From the NCBI GenBank assembly GCA_028286165.1, contig JAPYMU010000050.1, positions 1 to 5,371 on the forward strand: DNA of 5,371 nt. The letters run 5' to 3'. The notes under the pieces are model-generated. The model was not told the origin of the DNA and did not search any database. It saw only the letters and a program-made list of their open reading frames with translations. This DNA comes from Spongiicolonus versatilis (GTDB taxonomy: Bacteria > Pseudomonadota > Gammaproteobacteria > Arenicellales > Spongiicolonaceae). The position numbers and the translations under genes are program-made. Each line of letters opens with the position of its first letter. The first letter of the stretch is position 1. This document shows positions 1 through 5,371 of this stretch, in pieces.

Positions 1-105
1 CATCAGTTTCCCCCGCGCCACACCGGCCATGTCCGGCACCAGCGCCTCCACCTCGTCGATGTTCTGCTCCGACAGCCAGGCGTCGATTTTTTTCATTTTT
101 CGCAT
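1..105 (-). CDS. Glutamine synthetase family protein, N-terminal fragment (cut by left edge)
   Basis: The minus strand opens with 35 codons whose protein has a W-L-S-E-Q-N-I-D-E-V-E-A-L-V-P-D core followed by M-A-G-V-A-R-G-K (residues 10-33). This is the N-terminal beta-grasp signature of the glutamine synthetase / gamma-glutamylputrescine synthetase (PuuA-like) group, where a 'VE..VPD..G.ARGK' pattern is usual. Family members make an ATP-dependent amide bond between glutamate and ammonia or an amine in the cytoplasm. Which substrate applies cannot be told, because the catalytic domain lies outside the window. Two in-frame ATG codons compete, at 105 and 96. Neither has a clear Shine-Dalgarno sequence, so the start is uncertain by three codons. 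The gene diverges from the NERD gene across a 77-bp spacer. Confidence 0.8.
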   Translation of the reverse strand, partial: MRKMKKIDAWLSEQNIDEVEALVPDMAGVARGKLM

Positions 106-182
106 TGGGGAATGGTAGCAAATCGGCGTTTTTTATGTTATTTTTCTTCTTGTAGAAACTCTCTCCCGGAGGCCGTCCAATC
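106..182. promoter_or_regulatory. Divergent intergenic region with AT-rich tract
   Basis: This 77-bp spacer separates the divergent glutamine-synthetase-like and NERD genes and must hold their proximal promoters unless they are transcribed from further away. The stretch 128-150 is strongly T-rich on the plus strand. TATGTT at 134-139 is a weak -10 candidate for the rightward gene, but no -35 hexamer stands at a normal distance. GGAGG at 168-172 is a good Shine-Dalgarno, 10 nt before the ATG at 183, and it supports that start. No convincing operator palindrome was seen. Confidence 0.35.
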
Positions 183-881
183 ATGAATTTGCTTTCTACT
201 TTGTTTCAGTCCCTGCCAGACTCGTCTGGTATTTTGGCGCTTATCGTTTTCGCTTTGGTGTTTTTTGCCATCGTGGTGCCTCTGCTTCGTTGGATTTTGA
301 AAAGCCCGCGGCGCAAGGGCAAGTCTGGCGAATCCGAGGTCAATCACAGACTGCCCCGGCAGCAGTTGTCGGCCGAGGACCAGGGCGAGTTTGGCGAATT
401 CAAGGTGAATCGCGGACTGCAAAAGCGCCTGGATAATGAGAAATACCATTTAATCCAGGATGTCACCCTGCCAACTGAAGATGGCACCGCTCAGGTGGAC
501 CACATCCTCGTCTCTGTTTTTGGCGTTTTTGTGATTGAGACCAAAAACATGAACGGCACAATTATTGGCCGGCCTGACGAGAAAAACTGGACTCAGAAAT
601 TCCACGAGAACAGGAAAGGGGACTGGTTTCAAAATCCACGCCGCCAAAATTCCGGGCACGTGCAAGCCGTGCGCGCGCTGTGCGGACTGAAAGAAAACCA
701 GGTGCACTCGGTTGTTGTGTTCGTTGGAAGCGGCCGCCTCCGCCTCCAGGGCGGGATGCCGGATGATGTGGTGGAGGGAATCGGAAATTTGATTGACCAC
801 ATTAAATCCCGAACTGAGGAGGTTTTGTCCGCGGGTGAGGTTGGGGATGTCGTCGATAAAATTAACGCCGGCAGATTACCA
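183..881 (+). pseudogene. Membrane-anchored NERD-domain (nuclease-related) protein, 3'-truncated
   Basis: The first ~233 residues are a recognisable NERD protein. A hydrophobic segment (about residues 17-39) followed by basic R-R-K-G-K predicts one N-terminal membrane anchor with a cytoplasmic domain. The NERD domain begins near G71-E72. It has the nuclease-fold core QVDHI (D106) and V-I-E-T-K (E119-x-K121), then FQNPRRQN (residues 149-156), matching the family's PD-(D/E)xK-like residues. Similarity continues through HSVVVFVG and ends at K-I-N-A-G-R-L (residues 226-232). Relatives, from memory, continue with a conserved segment and often a C-terminal C4 zinc ribbon of the topoisomerase type. 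Here nothing recognisable follows; the frame enters DNA that is antisense to a GNAT gene. The other two frames between 793 and 1000 do not restore the missing part, so this looks like a deletion or rearrangement rather than a frameshift. Base composition is 43-48% GC in three 60-base lines counted, against about 72% in the cox genes, suggesting separate ancestry. The role of NERD proteins is not settled; DNA processing is inferred from the fold. The amino-terminal part is intact and may still be expressed. Confidence 0.72.
327..421 (+). repeat. Imperfect in-frame direct repeat inside the NERD gene
   Basis: The 29 bases at 327-355 and at 393-421 match at 23 positions. The offset is exactly 66 nt (22 codons), so both copies read in the same frame: G-E-S-E-V-N-H-R-L (residues 49-57) and G-E-F-K-V-N-R-G-L (residues 71-79). 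The second copy is the one continuous with the rest of the NERD domain. The segment resembles the first helix of NERD, so this may be a partial duplication of that helix. Confidence 0.5.
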
Positions 882-910
882 AAGGAAAGCCCTTTTGGGG
901 TTGCCCCAAA
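879..910. terminator. Overlapping hairpins at the convergent NERD/GNAT boundary
   Basis: TTTGGGG at 894-900 pairs perfectly with CCCCAAA at 904-910 across a 3-nt loop. A second hairpin pairs CCAAAGG (879-885) with CCTTTTGG (891-898), with one bulged T. The two share 894-898 and so cannot form together. They lie 29-60 nt past the GNAT stop codon on the minus strand. There is no uninterrupted T tract after either hairpin, so an intrinsic terminator is only a weak possibility; transcript-end protection is equally plausible. Confidence 0.25.
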
Positions 911-938
911 TATCCGAAGTGCCGGGGGATGCGATCCA

Positions 939-1490
939 TCAACGGTCACGATTGATGGCGCGCGGGTCCGGGATGATTCGAGTTTCCTGCCGGTAGGCCG
1001 CAAAACCGTTTCGCTGGTACAACGCCAGCGCTTTGGGGTGGTCAAAGTTGCAGGTGTGCACCCACACGCGCCGGGGTTTTTCGCTCCAAGCCTGGGCCAG
1101 CAGGCGGTGCAAGAGGAAGCTGCCGAGCCCGCGGCCGATGAAGTCGGGGATGAGGCCGAAGTAGGCGAGTTCCACTTCATGGCCGGCGCGGCAGTCCAGT
1201 TCGCCGTAGCCGGCCGGCACGCCGTCGCAGTAGAGGACGCTGATCTTGACTTTGGGATGGTGGATGATTGCGCGCAGCGAATCGTCACCCAGCCGCCGCC
1301 GCTCGTACCACAGCCACGGCTCGCCGACGGTGTTGTACAGGTAGCGGTAAAACGAAACCGGCGGCCGCCGCGCGCGCAGCAGGGCGAGGTTTTCCAGCCG
1401 CGGCGGCAAAGCCCCGGCGGCCGGCGGGGCGGTCATCTGCAGGTAGGTGACCACTTCGCGCAGGTGGCCGGGCGGTGCGTCGCGGGTCAT
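939..1490 (-). CDS. GNAT-family N-acetyltransferase
   Basis: Predicted cytoplasmic enzyme of 183 residues that transfers an acetyl group from acetyl-CoA to an unidentified amine. It opens with V-V-T-Y-L-Q-M-T (residues 13-20), typical of one GNAT subgroup. The acetyl-CoA-binding motif is G-L-I-P-D-F-I-G-R-G-L-G-S (residues 112-124), with the R-G-x-G loop at 120-123. Later come W-V-H-T-C-N-F-D-H-P-K-A-L-A-L-Y-Q-R-N-G-F (residues 143-163, the motif B region) and a terminal D-P-R. The protein appears complete. The frame is open to an ATG at 1520, but that start would overlap coxG. The ATG at 1490 is preferred: it removes a poorly conserved 10-residue leader and sits 6 nt past a TATACT box. No Shine-Dalgarno precedes it, suggesting a leaderless mRNA. 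The gene diverges from coxG with 22 bp between start codons and converges on the NERD remnant. A link to the cox complex is possible through the shared promoter but is not shown by sequence. Confidence 0.85.
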   Translation of the reverse strand: MTRDAPPGHLREVVTYLQMTAPPAAGALPPRLENLALLRARRPPVSFYRYLYNTVGEPWLWYERRRLGDDSLRAIIHHPKVKISVLYCDGVPAGYGELDCRAGHEVELAYFGLIPDFIGRGLGSFLLHRLLAQAWSEKPRRVWVHTCNFDHPKALALYQRNGFAAYRQETRIIPDPRAINRDR

Positions 1491-1512
1491 CGGCGGAGTA
1501 TATACTTGCGCC
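1491..1512. promoter_or_regulatory. Symmetric bidirectional promoter candidate (overlapping -10 boxes)
   Basis: The whole spacer between the GNAT ATG (1490, minus) and the coxG ATG (1513, plus) is 22 bp. Its centre is a perfect palindrome, AGTATATACT at 1497-1506. It reads TATACT on the plus strand (1501-1506) and TATACT on the minus strand (1502-1497), each one mismatch from TATAAT. Six bases separate each hexamer from its ATG, so a transcript starting 7 nt past the hexamer would begin at the A of the start codon on both sides. No good -35 hexamer is visible on either strand. Palindromic operator binding by a repressor is an alternative reading. Confidence 0.55.
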
Positions 1513-1962
1513 ATGGACATCGGCGGCGAGCATCAAATTCCGGCGGCGCGCGAGGCGGTGTGGCGCGCGCTGAACGACGCCGACATTCTGCGCCGCGCGA
1601 TTCCCGGCTGCGAGGCGTTGGAAAAAATTTCCGCCACCGAATTCAATGCCCGCATCACCGCCAAAATCGGCCCGGTCAAGGCCCGTTTCAAGGCGCGCAT
1701 TCAACTGGAGGATTTGGACCCGCCATCCTCCTACACCCTCACCGGCGAAGGGCAGGGCGGCGTCGCCGGCTTTGCCAAAGGGGCGGCCAAAGTGCGCCTT
1801 GTGGACCAGGGTGAAGGCGCCAGCGTGTTGAAATACGAGGCGGAAATGCGCGTCGGCGGCAAAATCGCCCAGGTCGGCTCGCGCCTGGTGCGGGGGGCGG
1901 CGCGCAAAACCGCGGCCGGTTTTTTTGCCAACTTTGTTGCGATTCTCGGCGAGTCGGCATAA
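1513..1962 (+). CDS. coxG: CoxG, SRPBCC-family accessory protein of CO-dehydrogenase-like complex
   Basis: A 149-residue protein of the CoxG branch of the SRPBCC (START/Bet v1-like) fold. Visible family signatures are the opening M-D-I-G-G-E, V-W-R-A-L-N-D (residues 16-22), I-P-G-C-E (30-34), K-I-G-P-V-K-A (51-57), G-E-G-Q-G-G-V-A-G-F-A-K-G (78-90) and V-G-G-K-I-A-Q-V-G-S-R-L (114-125). CoxG proteins are known to help CO dehydrogenase associate with the membrane and to bind quinone, so this one probably passes electrons from the neighbouring CoxSLM enzyme to the respiratory chain. The protein ends right after the SRPBCC domain and lacks the longer C-terminal tail found in some CoxG proteins. 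The ATG at 1513 matches the family start; an upstream ATG at 1447 in the same frame would add a leader that overlaps the GNAT gene. GGAG at 1495-1498 is 14 nt away, too far for a normal Shine-Dalgarno. The gene precedes coxS by 113 bp. Confidence 0.9.
   Translation: MDIGGEHQIPAAREAVWRALNDADILRRAIPGCEALEKISATEFNARITAKIGPVKARFKARIQLEDLDPPSSYTLTGEGQGGVAGFAKGAAKVRLVDQGEGASVLKYEAEMRVGGKIAQVGSRLVRGAARKTAAGFFANFVAILGESA
1906..1926 (+). terminator. Terminator-like hairpin with T tract inside the 3' end of coxG
   Basis: AAAACCG (1906-1912) pairs with CGGTTTT (1917-1923) around the tetraloop CGGC, and the T run continues to 1926 (seven Ts in all). The structure lies 34 nt before the coxG stop codon. 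Only three of seven pairs are G-C, so strength is doubtful. The Ts also encode a Phe-Phe pair that the CoxG family tends to keep, which may explain the run without any regulatory role. If active, it would reduce read-through from coxG into coxSLM. Confidence 0.25.
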
Positions 1963-1973
1963 AGTAAACCGGT

Positions 1974-2038
1974 GGCCCCGCCCGCTACCGCCAAAATCCG
2001 CCGCCAAAGAGCGGATAAAGAGCGGGTGAGGGCGGGCC
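1974..2038 (+). repeat. Nested inverted repeats in the coxG-coxS spacer
   Basis: The 113-bp spacer (1963-2075) holds three nested complementary pairs: ATCCGC (1996-2001) with GCGGAT (2011-2016), CCCGCT (1981-1986) with AGCGGG (2021-2026), and GGCCC (1974-1978) with GGGCC (2034-2038). Together they could fold into one interrupted stem in the RNA ahead of coxS. No T tract follows, so it is not a standard intrinsic terminator. It may be a 5' leader structure, a processing site, or an effect of high GC. Confidence 0.4.
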
Positions 2039-2064
2039 GCAACGAGCATCCAAACAAACAGAAC

Positions 2065-2071
2065 GGAGGAG
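2065..2071 (+). promoter_or_regulatory. Strong ribosome binding site of coxS
   Basis: GGAGGAG ends 4 nt before the coxS ATG at 2076 and closely matches the anti-Shine-Dalgarno sequence. It fixes the coxS start and contrasts with coxG, which has no usable site. Confidence 0.85.
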
Positions 2072-2075
2072 AAAC

Positions 2076-2549
<474 letters not shown>

Positions 2550-2552
2550 ATC

Positions 2553-4928
2553 ATGAATGCAAACGCAACCACCAATTCCGGCATCGGCGGCAGCGTCCGC
2601 CGACGTGAAGATTCGCGCTTTTTGCAGGGGCGCGGCAAGTACACCGACGACATCAACATCGCCGGCCAGACCTACGCCGTTTTCGTGCGCTCGCCCCACG
2701 CCCATGCGCGCATCAACGGCATCGACACCGCCGCCGCCGCCGCCGCCGAGGGCGTGGCCGCCGTGTTCACCGCCGAGCACACCAAAGACATCGGCGGCGT
2801 CCCCACCGGCTGGCAGGTGCACAGCAAAGACGGCGAACCCATGGCCGAGCCCAAGCACCCGGTGCTGGCCGAGGGCGCCGCGCGCCATGTGGGCGACCCG
2901 GTGGCCATGGTGATTGCCGCCACCCGCCGGCAGGCGCGCGACGCCGCCGAACTGGTGACCGTGGACTACGACCCGCAGCCGGCGGCGGTGGACATGAAAG
3001 CCGCACTTGCCGACGGCGCCGCCAAAGTGCACGGCGACCTCCCCGGCAACCTGTGCTACGACTGGGAGTTGGGCGACAAGGCGGCGGTGGACGAGGCTTT
3101 CGCCGGCGCCGCCCATGTGACCAAACTGGACCTGGTCAACAACCGCCTGATCCCCAACGCCGTGGAACCCCGATGCGCCATCGGCGACTACGACAGCGTC
3201 AGCGGCGAGCACACGCTCTACACCACCAGCCAGAACCCGCATGTCATCCGCCTGCTGATGGGCGCTTTCGTGCTCAGCATTCCGGAGCACAAACTGCGCG
3301 TGGTGGCGCCCGATGTGGGCGGCGGTTTCGGTTCCAAGATCTTCCACTACGCCGAGGAGGCGCTGGTCACCTGGGCCGCGGCGCAAATTAAAAAACCGGT
3401 CAAGTGGACCGCCGAGCGCAGCGAGTCGTTCATGTCCGACGCCCACGGCCGCGACCATGTCACCCACGCCGAGTTGGCGCTGGACGCCAACGGCAAATTC
3501 CTCGCCCTGCGCTGCAGCACGCTGGCCAACATGGGCGCCTACCTCTCCACTTTCGCGCCGTGCATTCCCACCTACCTGCACGGCACGCTGCTCGCCGGCC
3601 AGTATGCGACGCCGGCGATTTACTGCGAGGTGAAGGCGGTGTTCACCAACACCGTGCCGGTGGACGCCTACCGCGGCGCCGGCCGGCCGGAGGCCACGTT
3701 TATTCTGGAGCGCATCGTGGACCAGGCGGCGGCCGAGACCGGGGTGGACCCGGCCGAGTTGCGCCGCCGCAACATGATTCAGCCGGAGCAGTTTCCGTAC
3801 CAGACGCCGGTGGCGCTGCAGTACGACACCGGCAACTACGAGGCGACCCTGGACCAGGCCCTCAAGGCCGCCGACTACGCCGGTTTTGAGGCGCGCCGCA
3901 AACAGTCGGCGGCGGCCGGCAAACTGCGCGGTGTCGGCCTGTCCTGCTACATTGAGGCCTGCGGCATCGCGCCGTCCAATGTGGTGGGCTCCCTGGGCGC
4001 GCGCGCCGGGCTGTACGAGGCGGCCACCGTCCGCGTCAACCCCACCGGCTCGGTGGTGGTGTTCACCGGCAGCCACGCCCACGGCCAGGGCCACGAAACC
4101 ACTTTCGCCCAGGTGGTGTCCGACATGCTCGGCATTGACTACGACGCCGTTGAAATCGTGCACGGCGACACCGCCAAAGTCCCCTTCGGCATGGGCACCT
4201 ACGGCTCGCGCTCCATCGCCGTCGGCGGCGCCGCCATCGCCAAGGCGGTGGACAAAATCATCGCCAAGGGCAAAAAAATCGCCGCCCACCTGCTGGAGGC
4301 CGGTGAGGGTGACATCGTGTTTGAGAACGGCGCATTCAAAGTCGCCGGCACCGACCGCGAGAAATCTTTCGGCGACATCGCCCTCACCGCCTACGTCCCG
4401 CACCAGTATCCGCTGGAGAGTCTGGAGCCGGGGCTGGAGGAAACGGCGTTCTACGACCCGGCAAACTTCACCTACCCGGCCGGCACGTACGTGTGCGAGG
4501 TGGAAGTGGACCCCGACACCGGCCAGGTGACGGTGGCCTCGTTCCATGCCAGCGACGACTTCGGCAACCTCATCAACCCGATGATTGTGGAAGGCCAGGT
4601 GCACGGCGGCCTCGCCCAGGGCATCGGCCAGGCGCTGCTGGAAAACTGCGTGTACGACGCCGAGGGCCAACTGCTCAGCGGCAGTTACATGGACTACTGC
4701 ATGCCGCGCGCCGACGATTTGCCGTCGTTTCAGGTGGACACCACCGTTACCGCCTGCACCCACAACCCCCTGGGGGTCAAGGGTTGCGGTGAGGCCGGCG
4801 CCATCGGCGCCCCGCCGGCATTGATTAACGCCGTGGTCAACGCGCTCAACGGCGGCGGCCACTCCATCGCCCACCTGGACATGCCGGCCACGCCGCAGAA
4901 GGTGTGGGCCGCCATGCAGAGCAACTGA
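2553..4928 (+). CDS. coxL: Form II CO-dehydrogenase-like large subunit (molybdenum hydroxylase)
   Basis: A 791-residue catalytic subunit of the xanthine oxidase family. An N-terminal hammerhead domain opens with I-G-G-S-V-R-R-R-E-D (residues 11-20). The Mo-cofactor domains show G-G-G-F-G-S-K (256-262), H-G-Q-G-H-E-T with Gln512 near the molybdenum, G-T-Y-G-S-R-S (548-554) and K-G-C-G-E-A-G-A-I-G-A-P, whose Glu747 is the expected catalytic base. The active-site loop is A-Y-R-G-A-G-R (372-378). Proven CO dehydrogenases (form I) have AYxCSFR there, with a cysteine holding the Cu-Mo centre; this protein lacks that cysteine. It is therefore a form II (putative CODH or other carbonyl/aldehyde/heterocycle-type) enzyme, and CO oxidation cannot be assumed. 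Gene order S-L-M also fits form II. The start at 2553 is 3 nt after coxS, with a modest GAGGG at 2540-2544 inside the coxS end. TGA at 4926-4928 is followed by coxM after 18 nt. No maturation genes (coxD, coxE, coxF types) lie within the window. Confidence 0.95.
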   Translation: MNANATTNSGIGGSVRRREDSRFLQGRGKYTDDINIAGQTYAVFVRSPHAHARINGIDTAAAAAAEGVAAVFTAEHTKDIGGVPTGWQVHSKDGEPMAEPKHPVLAEGAARHVGDPVAMVIAATRRQARDAAELVTVDYDPQPAAVDMKAALADGAAKVHGDLPGNLCYDWELGDKAAVDEAFAGAAHVTKLDLVNNRLIPNAVEPRCAIGDYDSVSGEHTLYTTSQNPHVIRLLMGAFVLSIPEHKLRVVAPDVGGGFGSKIFHYAEEALVTWAAAQIKKPVKWTAERSESFMSDAHGRDHVTHAELALDANGKFLALRCSTLANMGAYLSTFAPCIPTYLHGTLLAGQYATPAIYCEVKAVFTNTVPVDAYRGAGRPEATFILERIVDQAAAETGVDPAELRRRNMIQPEQFPYQTPVALQYDTGNYEATLDQALKAADYAGFEARRKQSAAAGKLRGVGLSCYIEACGIAPSNVVGSLGARAGLYEAATVRVNPTGSVVVFTGSHAHGQGHETTFAQVVSDMLGIDYDAVEIVHGDTAKVPFGMGTYGSRSIAVGGAAIAKAVDKIIAKGKKIAAHLLEAGEGDIVFENGAFKVAGTDREKSFGDIALTAYVPHQYPLESLEPGLEETAFYDPANFTYPAGTYVCEVEVDPDTGQVTVASFHASDDFGNLINPMIVEGQVHGGLAQGIGQALLENCVYDAEGQLLSGSYMDYCMPRADDLPSFQVDTTVTACTHNPLGVKGCGEAGAIGAPPALINAVVNALNGGGHSIAHLDMPATPQKVWAAMQSN
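2728..2748 (+). repeat. (CCG)7 trinucleotide tract in coxL
   Basis: Seven uninterrupted CCG units read in frame as six GCC alanine codons (residues 60-65), in an N-terminal loop before E-G-V-A-A-V-F-T. Slippage by whole units would keep the frame and only change the length of the alanine run. Confidence 0.7.
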
Positions 4929-4934
4929 ACCACC

Positions 4935-4940
4935 GGAGGA
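4935..4940 (+). promoter_or_regulatory. Ribosome binding site of coxM
   Basis: GGAGGA lies 6 nt before the ATG at 4947, in the 18-bp gap after the coxL stop. It settles the coxM start and shows that coxM has its own initiation signal within the operon. Confidence 0.85.
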
Positions 4941-4946
4941 TTCGCC

Positions 4947-5371
4947 ATGTATGACTTCAACTACCACCGCCCGGCCAGTGCGGCCGATGCGGCCGCCGCG
5001 CGCAAGGCCGCCGCTGACGGTGTCTACCTGGCCGGCGGCATGACGCTGCTGCCGACCTTGAAACAGCGGCTGGCCCGCAGCAGCGACGTGGTGGACCTCG
5101 CCGCCACCGGACTCACCGGCATCAGCCGTGACGGCGGCGCCATCACCATCGGCGCCATGTCCACCCACGACAGCGTCGCCACCAGCAGCGAGGTGCAGAG
5201 CGCCATTCCCGCCCTCGGCATTCTGGCCGGCGGCATCGGCGATCCGCAGGTGCGCAACCGCGGCACCATCGGCGGCAGCATCGCCAACGCCGACCCGGCC
5301 GCCGACTACCCGGCCGCGGTGCTCGGCCTCAACGCCACCGTGCACACCGACCGCCGCGCCATCGGCGCCGA
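4947..5371 (+). CDS. coxM: CO-dehydrogenase-type medium subunit, FAD-binding (cut by right edge)
   Basis: The first 141 codons of the flavoprotein subunit of the same molybdenum hydroxylase; about half the usual ~270-290 residues are present. The FAD-binding (PCMH-type) domain shows both classical flavin motifs: A-G-G-M-T-L-L-P (residues 29-36) and T-I-G-G-S-I-A-N-A-D-P-A-A-D-Y-P (107-122). The intervening G-I-G-D-P-Q-V-R-N-R-G (96-106) is also typical. FAD here takes electrons from the CoxS clusters and passes them to the final acceptor, plausibly quinone with help from CoxG. The last codon is split by the window end. The frame is open to the edge with no sign of damage. It is the third gene of the S-L-M order, 18 nt after coxL, with a strong Shine-Dalgarno. 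Confidence 0.93.
   Translation, partial: MYDFNYHRPASAADAAAARKAAADGVYLAGGMTLLPTLKQRLARSSDVVDLAATGLTGISRDGGAITIGAMSTHDSVATSSEVQSAIPALGILAGGIGDPQVRNRGTIGGSIANADPAADYPAAVLGLNATVHTDRRAIGA

Larger units (their letters stand above)
882..1814 (+). other. Stop-free continuation of the NERD frame (probably not genuine coding sequence)
   Basis: The NERD reading frame meets no stop until TGA at 1812-1814, giving a nominal 543-residue product. From about codon 234 the frame covers the whole GNAT gene in antisense and then about 300 nt of coxG in a different frame. The predicted tail is low-complexity, rich in Arg, Gly, Ala and His, and shows no domain. Both underlying genes are clearly real, so this is best read as read-through of a gene that lost its stop codon. 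If the NERD gene is translated, ribosomes would nevertheless make this tail. Confidence 0.6.

Noticed and set aside
216..229. 14-base inverted repeat CCAGAC-TC-GTCTGG as a repressor site
   Set aside because: It lies inside the coding sequence just before the NERD membrane segment, does not match a LexA box or another operator I know, and a single short palindrome there is compatible with chance.
793..996. Small plus-strand frame at the end of the NERD region as the frameshifted NERD C-terminus
   Set aside because: Its residues show no NERD tail and no zinc-ribbon cysteine pairs, so a simple frameshift does not explain the missing 3' end.
629..1288. 219-codon minus-strand open frame across the NERD/GNAT boundary
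   Set aside because: It overlaps the true GNAT frame in another phase and the NERD domain in antisense; the composition is Ser/Thr/Ala/Arg-rich with no domain signature.
1447..1512. Upstream coxG start at ATG 1447
   Set aside because: The added 22 residues lie inside the GNAT gene and do not look like CoxG, whereas M-D-I-G-G-E at 1513 is the family's usual beginning.
1491..1520. Upstream GNAT start at ATG 1520
   Set aside because: It would overlap the coxG start codon, adds ten residues not expected in the family, and ignores the ATG at 1490 that has the same -10 spacing as coxG.
1285..2049. A 254-codon minus-strand open frame opposite coxG and the GNAT start
   Set aside because: It overlaps coxG and the GNAT gene in the wrong frame, has no recognisable domain, and looks like a shadow of coxG codon bias.

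Overview
The window looks like chromosomal DNA from a GC-rich Gram-negative bacterium, most likely a member of the Proteobacteria. This rests on the gene families, on the roughly 70% GC of the right two thirds, and on clear Shine-Dalgarno sequences at coxS and coxM. The exact taxon cannot be fixed from the sequence alone.

Layout. (1) 1-105, minus strand: the first 35 codons of a glutamine-synthetase-family gene running off the left edge. (2) 106-182: a short AT-rich divergent spacer. (3) 183-~881, plus strand: a membrane-anchored NERD-domain (nuclease-related) gene of clearly lower GC (about 43-48% in the lines counted). It has lost its 3' end, and its frame runs on without a stop to 1814, antisense to the next gene. 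(4) 939-1490, minus strand: an intact GNAT N-acetyltransferase. (5) 1513-1962, 2076-2549, 2553-4928 and 4947-5371+, plus strand: coxG-coxS-coxL-coxM. This encodes a CO-dehydrogenase-like molybdenum hydroxylase with its SRPBCC accessory protein; coxM is cut by the right edge.

How the genes fit together. CoxS (two 2Fe-2S clusters), CoxL (molybdenum cofactor) and CoxM (FAD) should form an (LMS)2-type complex of the xanthine oxidase family. CoxG is expected to link that complex to the membrane or its quinone pool. CoxL carries AYRGAGR at its active-site loop instead of the AYxCSFR of proven (form I) CO dehydrogenases, and the gene order is S-L-M. Both mark it as form II, whose natural substrate is uncertain.

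The most striking non-coding feature lies between the GNAT gene and coxG. A perfect 10-bp palindrome, AGTATATACT, gives a TATACT -10-like hexamer on both strands. Each hexamer lies exactly 6 nt from the ATG of the gene it would drive, and neither gene has a properly spaced Shine-Dalgarno sequence. This fits a symmetric bidirectional promoter making two leaderless mRNAs. No CRISPR array, insertion sequence, tRNA or rRNA was seen.
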